10,702 nucleotides of DNA from JAFGNW01 sp964618515 (GCA_964618515.1 CAZUAS010000092.1:1-10702), one strand, 5' to 3'; positions 1-6,296 are shown, counted from the stretch's first letter. The notes: a model not told the origin generated them from the letters alone. Made by a program: numbers and translations.

Positions 1-136
1 CCTCGATGAGCGTCGCCATGGCGGTCAGCTGATAGGGCAGGCCGGATTTATCGATGATATCGATCACCTGTGCCACCTCGGCGGAAACCGACGCCCCATG
101 TTTGTCGGTTGGAAACATGGTCACCTGGAACAGCAT
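1..136 (-). CDS. MTH1187/YqgV-family thiamine-binding protein, partial (C-terminus off window)
   Basis: Only the first 45 codons are present; the gene continues past base 1. The visible protein starts MLFQVTMFPTDKHGASVS and goes on to VIDIIDKSGLPYQLTAM, then ATLIE. This matches the N-terminal half of the small (about 100-residue) MTH1187/YqgV family (Thiamine_BP, formerly DUF77): a first beta strand ending in FPxD, a helix with VAxVIDIIxxSGLxY, and a second strand with a T-M-T-IE pattern. Family members have a ferredoxin-like fold and bind thiamine or related pyrimidines in the cytoplasm; their physiological role is poorly defined. The start is supported by a GGAGGGAGG purine run 7 nt upstream, lying inside the last codons of glyA. 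The glyA stop is only 2 nt before this ATG, so the two genes are almost certainly cotranscribed and probably translationally coupled. Family call fairly sure; role unknown. Confidence 0.78.
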   Translation of the reverse strand, partial: MLFQVTMFPTDKHGASVSAEVAQVIDIIDKSGLPYQLTAMATLIE

Positions 137-138
137 CT

Positions 139-1392
139 TCAGACCTCCCTCCGCTCCTGGTAAAGAGGGAATTTGTTACAGAAGGCGGCAACCTCGAGTC
201 GGATTTTCTCCAGCGCTTCATCGTCGAGCCGGTTTTTAATCGCCCGGTCGATGAAATCGGCGATAATCGGCATATGTTCGGGTTTCATCCCGCGCGTGGT
301 AATCGCCGGGGTGCCGATGCGGATGCCGGAGGTTACGAACGGCTTTTCCGGGTCGAACGGTACGGTGTTCTTGTTGACGGTGATGCCCGCCTTGTCGAGA
401 GCGATTTCGACCTTCTTGCCGGTCACTTTGGGAATATCGACGAAATTAACAAGGAAAAGGTGAGTGTCGGTACCTCCGGCTACCAGCCGGTATCCCTTTT
501 CTTTCATGCATTCTGCCAGCCGGGCGGCGTTGGCTACGATAGTTTTCTGGTATTCCTTGAACTTAGGCGTGAGGGCTTCTTTGAAAGCCACCGCTTTAGC
601 GGCAATAATGTGCATCAGCGGTCCACCCTGAATTCCCGGCATGACCATCCGGTCAAGGTCGGCGGCATATTTTTCCTTGCACATGACCATGCCGCCGCGG
701 GGACCGCGCAGGGTCTTGTGCGTGGTGGTGGTCACAAAATCAGCCATTGGTACCGGCGAAGGGTGCAGACCGGTCGCCACCAGGCCGGCGATATGAGCTA
801 TATCAACCATCATGTAAGCGCCGACCGCGTCACAGACCTTGCGTATTTTCTCGAAATCCAGAAACCGCGGGTAAGCCGAAGCACCGGCAACAATCAGTTT
901 CGGCTGAATTTCCTGCGCCATCTTAAGCAACTGGTCATAATCAATTACTTCGGTTTCCCTGTCCACCGTGTAACCGTGGAATTCAAACAGAAAACCGGAA
1001 AAATTTATCGGGTGTCCATGCGTAAGATGGCCGCCGCAGGAAAGGTCCAGTCCCATAACTTTATCCCCGGGTTTAAGAACGGTGAAATAAACAGCCATAT
1101 TGGCCTGAGAACCGGCGTGCGGCTGGACATTAGCATGCTCGCAACCGAACAGCTGTTTGGCACGGTCCCGGGCCAGGTCTTCGGCAACATCAACAAACTC
1201 ACATCCGCCGTAGTACCGTTTACCGGGATAACCTTCGGCATACTTGTTGGTCATGACTCCGCCCGCGGCTTCCATCACCGCCTCGGATACGAAATTTTCC
1301 GAAGCTATTAGTTCCAGTTTAGTAGCCTGGCGTTCAGTTTCTTTTATTATGGCATCATATATTTCCGGGTCAACCTGCTTGAGATATGACAT
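139..1392 (-). CDS. glyA: Serine hydroxymethyltransferase
   Basis: The 417-residue product is a full-length, PLP-dependent, cytosolic serine hydroxymethyltransferase. It converts serine and tetrahydrofolate to glycine and 5,10-methylene-tetrahydrofolate, the main one-carbon source for purines, thymidylate and methionine. Visible family blocks are LELIASENF (26-34), NKYAEGYPGKRYYGG (49-63), HAGSQAN (92-98), SCGGHLTHG (118-126, with the ring-stacking His122), VDIAHIAGL (196-204, with Asp197 and His200 near the cofactor) and TTTTHKTLRGPRGG (221-234), in which Lys226 should form the internal aldimine. The C-terminal block TSGIRIGTPAITTRG is also intact. The start is supported by an AGGAG site (1398-1402) and by homologous starts of the MSYLKxxDPEIY type. 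It appears to be the first gene of its own transcript, with a promoter just upstream, and it reads into the thiamine-binding gene. No missing catalytic residue was seen. Confidence 0.98.
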   Translation of the reverse strand: MSYLKQVDPEIYDAIIKETERQATKLELIASENFVSEAVMEAAGGVMTNKYAEGYPGKRYYGGCEFVDVAEDLARDRAKQLFGCEHANVQPHAGSQANMAVYFTVLKPGDKVMGLDLSCGGHLTHGHPINFSGFLFEFHGYTVDRETEVIDYDQLLKMAQEIQPKLIVAGASAYPRFLDFEKIRKVCDAVGAYMMVDIAHIAGLVATGLHPSPVPMADFVTTTTHKTLRGPRGGMVMCKEKYAADLDRMVMPGIQGGPLMHIIAAKAVAFKEALTPKFKEYQKTIVANAARLAECMKEKGYRLVAGGTDTHLFLVNFVDIPKVTGKKVEIALDKAGITVNKNTVPFDPEKPFVTSGIRIGTPAITTRGMKPEHMPIIADFIDRAIKNRLDDEALEKIRLEVAAFCNKFPLYQERREV

Positions 1393-1434
1393 AACACTCT
1401 CCTATTAATTATAAATACTTAATTAATCAGGGTA

Positions 1435-1463
1435 AATGTATATAAATTTGGAAGCCAGGTCAA
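1435..1463 (-). promoter_or_regulatory. Candidate sigma70-like promoter for glyA
   Basis: On the minus strand TTGACC (1458-1463) is followed after exactly 17 nt by TACATT (1435-1440). These match five and four of the six consensus positions. Transcription would start near 1428, giving a leader of about 36 nt before the glyA ATG, with the AGGAG site inside it. The surrounding 1393-1612 stretch is AT-rich, and I see no gene or other convincing element in it. Inferred from sequence only. Confidence 0.5.
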
Positions 1464-1612
1464 TCCATTACGGTATATTTATCTAACAAATTGAACCACA
1501 TAGAAATACGTTATTCTAATAGCTTAGTTCGGTTTTAGCAACACCAGGATAGAATTTTCGTGCAAGAATAACTTTATTAACAGAATTGAACAAATAGACT
1601 TAACTGCAACCT

Positions 1613-1644
1613 AAAAAAAGGACAGGTCTTACAACCTGTCCTTT
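1613..1644 (-). terminator. Rho-independent terminator after the secreted protease
   Basis: Perfect inverted repeat: GGACAGGT (1620-1627) and ACCTGTCC (1634-1641) with a 6-nt loop, extended by three A-T pairs on each side. On the minus strand it is followed by seven T residues (complement of 1613-1619). It lies 22 nt past the protease stop codon and separates that unit from glyA. Confidence 0.9.
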
Positions 1645-1665
1645 ATCATGGCAAATGTTGCTGAT

Positions 1666-4071
1666 TTATTTCAGTAGGATCATCTTGCGGGTTTCAGTGA
1701 AGTCACTGGTCGTAAGGCGATAGAGATAAATCCCGCTGGGGTATTCTTCGGCATTCCACTGGATATTGTGCTCACCAGCATCAAGCGTTCCGTCCACCAG
1801 CTTCGCCACCTCCTGACCCAGAATGTTATAAACCGACAATTGGGTGTAGGATGCAGTCGGCAGGATGAACTGAATCGTCGTTACCGGGTTGAACGGGTTG
1901 GGATAATTCTGCAACAAGCGGTATTCAGCCGGCATTTCAACTACATTATCCTCACTGTAAACATCACCGCTTTCACAGGATTTCGTCACCACGTTGGAGC
2001 CGCTGTCGTAAGTCCAGCCGGATTTGGTGACATTGGTAACGGTGAAACACCATTCGCCGCTGGGATTTCTGACGTACGAGGTGGTGAAGGTAGCGTTACC
2101 ACTGGAATTAGTTAAAGCATTTTTGGTACCGGAATTCGGTCCAGAAAATGTCACGTAAACTCTAGCACTGGCAACGGGGCTACCGGATTGATTGTAAACT
2201 TGAACAACCGCCCGCCCGGCATACCTACCAAGTCTATACACTCTGGTAACGGTAATATCATTTACATGCATTACGTTGGTGGCCGTGTTAACCGTGATAT
2301 AACCGGTTTTGGTCTCACCGTCACTGCCATAGGCATTGGCCGCGGTGAGGGTTACGGTATAGGTACCGGCGCTCGTGTAGATATGAGAGGGATTTTGAGC
2401 GGTCGAAGTCCCACCGTCACCGAAAGTCCAGCTCCAGCTGGTCGGATTGTTGGTGGACTGGTCGGTAAAGTTGACAGTCAGCGGAGCATAACCCGATGTC
2501 GGGGTTCCGGTAAAGGCTGCCACCGGTGCGGCTCCGGTTGTAACCGTGATATAACCGGTTTTGGTTTCACTGTCACTGCCATAGGCATTAGCCGCAGTAA
2601 GAGTGACGGTGTAGGTACCGGCGCTCGTGTATATATGCGAGGGGTTTTGAGCGGTCGAGGTACCGCCGTCACCGAAAGTCCAGCTCCAGCTGGTCGGGTT
2701 ATTGGTGGATTGGTCGGTAAAGTTTACCGTCAGGGGGGCAGTACCCGAAGTAGGCGTTCCGGTAAAGGCCGCAACCGGCGGATTTTGACTGCCGCTGACA
2801 GCATTAACCGAGGCATAGGCGTTAACCAGACCATAGCCATAATACTGGTCCCAACCGGATGTTCCCAGGTCCTGGGCATAATCCTGTAAATAGGCTCTGA
2901 CCTGTGCCGGTGTAAGGGAACCGCCACCACCAGCTTTGGACAGAATCAATGCCGCCACACCGGCCACATGCGGTGAAGCCATTGAGGTACCTTCATAGAA
3001 ATAATAACCGAAACTGCCATAGTTGGAACCGTCATGGGTTTGTTGCAGAACACCGTCTACATAACCGTCGCCGTTCTGGTCAACCGATAGGTCACCACCC
3101 GGAGCACAGATATCGAGAGTCGAACCATAGGATGAATAAGAAGGTCTGGTTTTGTCATATCTGACAGCTCCGACTGAAATACAGACCGTATAAGCGGCCG
3201 GGTATTGAGGTGTACTGGTACCCGCATTACCGGAAGCACAAACAATAGTGACACCTTTATTATAGGCATAAGTACAAGCATCAGAAAGAGTTGTAGAACC
3301 GGTGGAACCGCCCAGGCTCATATTGATGACATGAGCACCATTGTCAGCCGCATAATAGATACCGTTGGCAATCGTCGTCAGATAACCACTGCCGGCGGCA
3401 TTGAGCACTTTAACCGGCATAATACTGCAGTTAAAGGCCACCCCGGTAACCCCCAGGCTGTTATTGGTCGTCTGCGCTACAGTCCCGGCGACATGGGTAC
3501 CATGACCATTGTCATCATTTGGATGCGAATCATTGTTTACGAAGTCGTAACCCGGAACGAAACTGGTTCCGGCCAGGTCTGGTGCCAGATAATAGGAACC
3601 ATAGTTTTCATAAGCCACGCCACAGTCAATAATGGCGACAACCACCCCCGACCCGGTACTCAAATCCCAGGCCGTGCCCGTATTAATCAGCGGCATATGC
3701 CACTGGTAGGAATAATAAGGGTCATTGGGGGTCATAAAGGCGTGGTAGATATAGTTGGGTTCGGCATATTCTACATTCGGATCAGCCTGGTATATTTGTA
3801 CCATTTCCTCGACAGTTTTATCCGGAGGAATACTAACCCGAGAAACCCCGCTGTATTTACTGGTTTCAATAATCGAAGACCCAAGTTGCGTGCTCACTTT
3901 TTGCTTGGCTGATTCATCAACATGAGATTTGAATTTAACAACAATTTCTCCTTCAGCGTACTCCTGACCATTTTGACCATAACTCTGTTTTTTTACGATA
4001 AAATCTTCTCCAAAAGTCAGCCCAGCAAAGATAAAAACAAATAGCACAGTTAAAAGAATCTTTTGTTTCAT
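1666..4071 (-). CDS. Secreted subtilisin-like (S8) protease with two PKD domains and a T9SS type A sorting domain
   Basis: This 801-residue exported serine endopeptidase has domains in this order. A signal peptide spans about 1-21 (basic MKQK, then a hydrophobic run). A fervidolysin/inhibitor-I9-like propeptide spans about 39-109. The S8 catalytic domain spans about 120-420. Two PKD domains lie at about 431-511 and 515-595, followed by a beta-rich Ig-like region at about 600-700 that I cannot assign. The C-terminal T9SS type A sorting domain (about 718-801) runs from LLQNYPNPFNP to PSGIYLYRL and MILLK. The triad is complete: Asp149 (AIIDCGV), His190 (NGHGTHVAG) and Ser363 (GTSMASPHVAG), with oxyanion Asn282 (SGNAG). 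The Asp is followed by Cys where Thr or Ser is usual. An EF-hand/dockerin-like loop, DQNGDGYVDG (331-340), sits in the catalytic domain. The protein is expected to cross the inner membrane by Sec and the outer membrane by T9SS, ending surface-attached or released after sorting-domain removal. The start is supported by AGGAG 7 nt upstream. Likely a nutritional or surface-processing protease; the substrate is unknown. Confidence 0.95.
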   Translation of the reverse strand: MKQKILLTVLFVFIFAGLTFGEDFIVKKQSYGQNGQEYAEGEIVVKFKSHVDESAKQKVSTQLGSSIIETSKYSGVSRVSIPPDKTVEEMVQIYQADPNVEYAEPNYIYHAFMTPNDPYYSYQWHMPLINTGTAWDLSTGSGVVVAIIDCGVAYENYGSYYLAPDLAGTSFVPGYDFVNNDSHPNDDNGHGTHVAGTVAQTTNNSLGVTGVAFNCSIMPVKVLNAAGSGYLTTIANGIYYAADNGAHVINMSLGGSTGSTTLSDACTYAYNKGVTIVCASGNAGTSTPQYPAAYTVCISVGAVRYDKTRPSYSSYGSTLDICAPGGDLSVDQNGDGYVDGVLQQTHDGSNYGSFGYYFYEGTSMASPHVAGVAALILSKAGGGGSLTPAQVRAYLQDYAQDLGTSGWDQYYGYGLVNAYASVNAVSGSQNPPVAAFTGTPTSGTAPLTVNFTDQSTNNPTSWSWTFGDGGTSTAQNPSHIYTSAGTYTVTLTAANAYGSDSETKTGYITVTTGAAPVAAFTGTPTSGYAPLTVNFTDQSTNNPTSWSWTFGDGGTSTAQNPSHIYTSAGTYTVTLTAANAYGSDGETKTGYITVNTATNVMHVNDITVTRVYRLGRYAGRAVVQVYNQSGSPVASARVYVTFSGPNSGTKNALTNSSGNATFTTSYVRNPSGEWCFTVTNVTKSGWTYDSGSNVVTKSCESGDVYSEDNVVEMPAEYRLLQNYPNPFNPVTTIQFILPTASYTQLSVYNILGQEVAKLVDGTLDAGEHNIQWNAEEYPSGIYLYRLTTSDFTETRKMILLK
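2294..2778 (-). repeat. Tandem duplication encoding two near-identical PKD domains (252-bp period)
   Basis: Bases 2294-2526 and 2546-2778 align without gaps at an offset of 252 bp (84 codons). I counted 28 differing bases in 233 aligned positions. In the shared roughly 79-residue PKD core the proteins differ at only two sites: Thr/Tyr in the PTSGxAPLTV segment and Ser/Gly in the YGSDxETKTG segment. Almost all DNA differences are therefore synonymous. Both copies keep the PKD hallmarks: an FTDQST strand, WSWTFGDGG, the NPSHIY turn and the GTYTVTLT strand. Confidence 0.95.
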
Positions 4072-4103
4072 TAAAGATCTCCTGATAATGAAGTTTGTTA
4101 TTC

Positions 4104-4187
4104 TTGGTGACTATTTGCCGGATTAACGAAAAGTTACCAAAGGCACCCCTCCTTTCTGTTTAGATGTGTTTTTTTGCAAAACAGAAA
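4104..4187 (-). promoter_or_regulatory. Possible structured 5' leader of the protease mRNA
   Basis: Between the candidate promoter and the protease start, the minus strand can form several hairpins. One has perfect 9-bp arms TTTCTGTTT/AAACAGAAA (4179-4187 with 4153-4161, 17-nt loop, read on the minus strand). The next is AAAGG/CCTTT with a 7-nt loop (4139-4155). The third has arms 4132-4140 and 4104-4112 that pair at eight of nine positions around a 19-nt loop. Neighbouring arms overlap at their edges, so the second hairpin competes with both others, as in switching leaders. TGCC and GGCA segments around the third hairpin offer yet another pairing. I could not match it to a riboswitch class I know. 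Chance pairing in AT-rich DNA remains possible. Confidence 0.3.
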
Positions 4188-4229
4188 CGGCCCAGAAAGT
4201 ACTTTACAATTTGATAAGATTGCCGGACT

Positions 4230-4259
4230 CTTATACCTTCCTGAAGCCACATCCGCCAA
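4230..4259 (-). promoter_or_regulatory. Candidate sigma70-like promoter for the protease
   Basis: On the minus strand TTGGCG (4254-4259) is followed after 18 nt by TATAAG (4230-4235). These match four and five of the six consensus positions. Transcription would start near 4223 and give an unusually long leader of about 150 nt, which contains the hairpin cluster at 4104-4187. No better promoter was seen closer to the gene. Confidence 0.35.
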
Positions 4260-4581
4260 AATGGATTTTTTTTCTTTATGTCTTTATACGGTTACCAATG
4301 CATCTACTTAAAATAAATAATAATCTTTTTAAACAATCATGCAAGTTTTTTTATCTGCCTTATCCTTATCCCCCAAAAATTTCGAATGACGGTTTATAAT
4401 GATATCTTAGAAAGAACTTCCGAAGTTGTCGGACGGGCGTTATAAGTCCATGTCAATAATAATAATTTAATCACAAAACGAAAATGGTTATTAGCCCTTA
4501 CCGTTATTTTAAACATTATTTGCCGTCATTAATACATTTGTATCATTGCAAAAAAAACATCCTTTTATCTTTGACGGGACC
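4260..4581. other. AT-rich intergenic gap, no gene seen
   Basis: This stretch lies between the protease promoter region and the rpiB terminator. It is strongly AT-rich with homopolymer runs. The only structured element I noticed is a short perfect palindrome, AACTTC-C-GAAGTT (4415-4427), which could be an operator but is short enough to arise by chance. Open frames here are low-complexity (Phe/Leu/Lys/Pro-rich) and lack a ribosome binding site. Confidence 0.6.
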
Positions 4582-4613
4582 AAAAAAATCCCGCTGCAAT
4601 AACAGCGGGTTTT
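4582..4613 (-). terminator. Rho-independent terminator after rpiB
   Basis: Perfect 7-bp GC-rich stem: CCCGCTG (4590-4596) and CAGCGGG (4603-4609) with a 6-nt loop. On the minus strand it is followed by one A and then seven T residues (complement of 4582-4588). It lies 35 nt after the rpiB stop and ends the ilvE-rpiB unit. A four-T run on the plus-strand side is too short to suggest strong bidirectional action. Confidence 0.88.
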
Positions 4614-4648
4614 CATCGGAACAGATTTAAAAACTTCTTTAATCCAGC

Positions 4649-5092
4649 TCAATCATGGACCTCAGCATCCGTTATTTTATCCAGTCGTCTTTGATGCCGA
4701 CCGCCATCAAAGGGTGTCTCCAGAAAATTTTTAATTATCTCCTCCAGCTGGTTTTCCGGAGTATATTTGGAAGCCAGAGTCAGCACATTGGCATTATTAT
4801 GCGAACGGGTGAGAAAGGCCATATCCGGGTTCAACGCCAGTCCGGCCCGGACGCCCCTGATTTTATTGGCCGCCATATTCATACCGTTGCCGGTCCAGCA
4901 GACCGTGATACCGTAATCGACCTCTCCCCCGGCCACCGCCCGGGCGACTTTCAACCCATAATCAGGATAGTCCACCGACTCCTCGGAATCGGTACCGAAA
5001 TCAACCACTTCAACCTGCCGCTTTAGAAGGAGTCGCTTGACTTTTTCCTTCATTTTAAAACCGGCGTGGTCGGAACCGACAGCTACTTTCAT
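4649..5092 (-). CDS. rpiB: Ribose-5-phosphate isomerase B (RpiB/LacA/LacB family)
   Basis: A cytosolic enzyme of 147 residues, the usual family length. It interconverts ribose 5-phosphate and ribulose 5-phosphate in the non-oxidative pentose phosphate pathway. Family marks are the SDHAG phosphate-site motif (7-11), the DYPDYG segment (41-46), the Cys-containing loop with GMNMAANK (catalytic Cys65, Thr67), GVRAG, and the HNNANVL block (His98 to Leu104). The C-terminal FDGGRHQRRLDKI segment is also typical. The loop reads Cys-Trp-Thr-Gly-Asn-Gly where the best-known enzymes have Cys-Gly-Thr-Gly-x-Gly, so one Gly is Trp. The start codon overlaps the stop of the preceding aminotransferase gene (ATGA, 5089-5092), implying translational coupling. 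A weak AAGG-type site lies inside that gene's last codons. A sugar-phosphate isomerase of the same fold with another substrate cannot be excluded from sequence alone. Confidence 0.94.
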   Translation of the reverse strand: MKVAVGSDHAGFKMKEKVKRLLLKRQVEVVDFGTDSEESVDYPDYGLKVARAVAGGEVDYGITVCWTGNGMNMAANKIRGVRAGLALNPDMAFLTRSHNNANVLTLASKYTPENQLEEIIKNFLETPFDGGRHQRRLDKITDAEVHD

Positions 5093-6039
5093 TTGGCAAC
5101 CTTCTGCCTTACGTGCTCATTAACAAAAGTTAACCAGCTATGCCGGTCCGCAACGCGTCCCTCGAGAATATCAAAAAGGGCGGTCTGGATTTTTTCGGTA
5201 ATCGGCCCGCGCTGTCCCGTCCCTATCATTATCCCGTCAATTTCGGAGATGGGAGTAACCTCAGCGGCTGAGCCGGTAAAGAAAACTTCATCGGCAATAT
5301 AAAGCGCCTCCCGAGGAATAACTTCCTCGATTACTTTAATACCCAGGTCATCAGCCAGCTTAATTACCGTCCGGCGGGTAATGCCCGGGAGAACCGAAGA
5401 AGAAAACGGCGGGGTAATCAAAACACCATTTTTGACAATAAAGACATTTTCACCGGAACCTTCGCTTACATGACCGAAAATATCCAGAGCGATTCCTTCC
5501 ACACAGCCCCGGGCCAGGGCTTCCATCTTGATAAGCTGGCCGTTCATATAATTGGCGCTTGATTTGGCCATCATCGGAGTCGTATTCGGAGCATTTCTAT
5601 TCCATGAAGACACACAAACTTTTACACCCTTAACCAGGGCTTCCGGACCAAGGTACTTGCCCCAGGGCCAGACCGCAATGGCGACATCCACCGGGCAATG
5701 GGTCGGGTCTACGCCCAGGGAATCATAACCGCGGTAAACCACCGGACGGACATAGCATTCCTCAAGCTTGTTTATGGCAATCAGCTCCAGAATGGCGTCA
5801 AAAATCTGTTGCTTGGTAAAGGGTATCTCCATGCGGTAGATTTTACAGGAATCCCAGAGCCGGTCAACATGGTCCTGGTGACGGAAACAGGCCGGACCCC
5901 GGGGAGTTTTGTAACAGCGCTGACCCTCGAAAAGCGAGGAACCATAATGTACTACATGGGAGAGAACGTGGATTTTGGCATCGTCCCAGTTCACCATTTT
6001 CCCGTTCATCCATATATAATCAACTTTTTTAAACGGCAT
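5089..6039 (-). CDS. ilvE: Branched-chain amino acid aminotransferase (class IV, PLP-dependent)
   Basis: The 316-residue protein matches IlvE in length and motifs. It transfers the amino group between glutamate and the 2-oxo acids of leucine, isoleucine and valine in the cytosol. Visible blocks are YIWMNGKMVNWDDAKIHVLSH near the start, HYGSSLFEGQRCY, PMMAKSSANYMNG with the PLP lysine at Lys159, EGSGENVF with Glu193, and LPGITRR. Numbering is from the start chosen here and agrees with E. coli IlvE (Lys159, Glu193). The frame stays open for 24 more codons, which would encode a hydrophobic, signal-peptide-like MKSHLISFIFLLLIINILSH. I reject that start: its ATG lies inside the -35 box of the best promoter, while MPFKKVDYIW has a GGAGG site and fits homologues. 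The gene overlaps rpiB by 4 nt. A D-amino-acid or ADC-lyase-type class IV enzyme is possible but less likely. Confidence 0.93.
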   Translation of the reverse strand: MPFKKVDYIWMNGKMVNWDDAKIHVLSHVVHYGSSLFEGQRCYKTPRGPACFRHQDHVDRLWDSCKIYRMEIPFTKQQIFDAILELIAINKLEECYVRPVVYRGYDSLGVDPTHCPVDVAIAVWPWGKYLGPEALVKGVKVCVSSWNRNAPNTTPMMAKSSANYMNGQLIKMEALARGCVEGIALDIFGHVSEGSGENVFIVKNGVLITPPFSSSVLPGITRRTVIKLADDLGIKVIEEVIPREALYIADEVFFTGSAAEVTPISEIDGIMIGTGQRGPITEKIQTALFDILEGRVADRHSWLTFVNEHVRQKVAK

Positions 6040-6043
6040 AGAA

Positions 6044-6048
6044 CCTCC
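6044..6048 (-). promoter_or_regulatory. Ribosome binding site that fixes the ilvE start
   Basis: GGAGG on the minus strand, 4 nt before the ATG at 6037-6039 (the spacing is a little short). It selects the MPFKKVDY start over the longer open frame beginning at 6111. Confidence 0.8.
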
Positions 6049-6082
6049 AGAGTGTGATAATATATTTATTATTAACAACAGG

Positions 6083-6111
6083 AATATAAATGATATAAGA
6101 TGGGATTTCAA
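6083..6111 (-). promoter_or_regulatory. Candidate sigma70-like promoter for ilvE-rpiB (proximal)
   Basis: On the minus strand TTGAAA (6106-6111) and TATATT (6083-6088) are separated by exactly 17 nt, each matching five of six consensus bases. Start of transcription would be near 6076, leaving a leader of about 37 nt. It is the best promoter match in the window. Confidence 0.6.
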
Positions 6112-6178
6112 CCGAAATGAGGAAAAAAGTCAAAACAATTAAGTTGTTATTCAGATAATACTTAATGTTTCATTCAAT

Positions 6179-6207
6179 AATAGACTATCACTTAAAAATG
6201 CTGTCAA
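6179..6207 (-). promoter_or_regulatory. Possible distal promoter for ilvE-rpiB
   Basis: A perfect TTGACA (6202-6207) is followed after 17 nt by TCTATT (6179-6184), a four-of-six -10 box, on the minus strand. The region is very AT-rich, so a chance match is possible. If real, ilvE-rpiB has two promoters about 96 bp apart. Confidence 0.3.
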
Positions 6208-6241
6208 AATATATTTTTTAACCTTGAATTTACCTTCTCAT

Positions 6242-6274
6242 AAAAAAAGCAGGTATGTGAATACCTGCCTTTTT
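6242..6274 (-). terminator. Rho-independent terminator ending the acyl-CoA operon
   Basis: Perfect 8-bp inverted repeat GCAGGTAT (6249-6256) and ATACCTGC (6261-6268) with a 4-nt loop. On the minus strand it is followed by seven T residues (complement of 6242-6248). It lies 28 nt after the stop of the second acyl-CoA dehydrogenase gene. A five-T run on the other side could also give some plus-strand termination, but no plus-strand gene enters it. Confidence 0.92.
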
Positions 6275-6296
6275 ATATTCCTGAACATTATCAATC

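Noticed and set aside
70..1311. Long plus-strand open frame (413 codons) opposite glyA
   Set aside because: It is antisense to a perfectly conserved glyA, shows no recognisable domain, and arises from the codon bias of the real gene.
1480..1545. Second glyA promoter (TTGCTA-17-TAGAAT on the minus strand)
   Set aside because: The -35 box is weak, the region is AT-rich enough to give such matches by chance, and a better promoter lies closer to the gene.
2294..2778. Repeat pair as a CRISPR array or mobile-element repeat
   Set aside because: The repeats are in-frame coding copies of a PKD domain with a 252-bp period and no short spacers, so they are a domain duplication.
3205..3912. Plus-strand open frame of 235 codons opposite the protease catalytic domain, and a similar one of 233 codons at 2188-2889
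   Set aside because: Both are antisense shadows; the 2188-2889 one shows internal repetition only because it mirrors the PKD duplication.
4104..4187. Protease leader as a GEMM (c-di-GMP), TPP, cobalamin or glycine riboswitch
   Set aside because: None of the conserved core motifs of these classes that I know could be found, so I left it as an unclassified possible leader.
4166..4399. Plus-strand 77-codon open frame in the intergenic gap
   Set aside because: Low-complexity Phe/Leu/Lys/Pro-rich translation of AT-rich DNA, no ribosome binding site before its ATG, and it covers the protease promoter region.
4415..4427. 13-bp palindrome AACTTC-C-GAAGTT as an operator
   Set aside because: Too short, and more than 150 bp from the nearest promoter candidate; mentioned only as part of the gap description.
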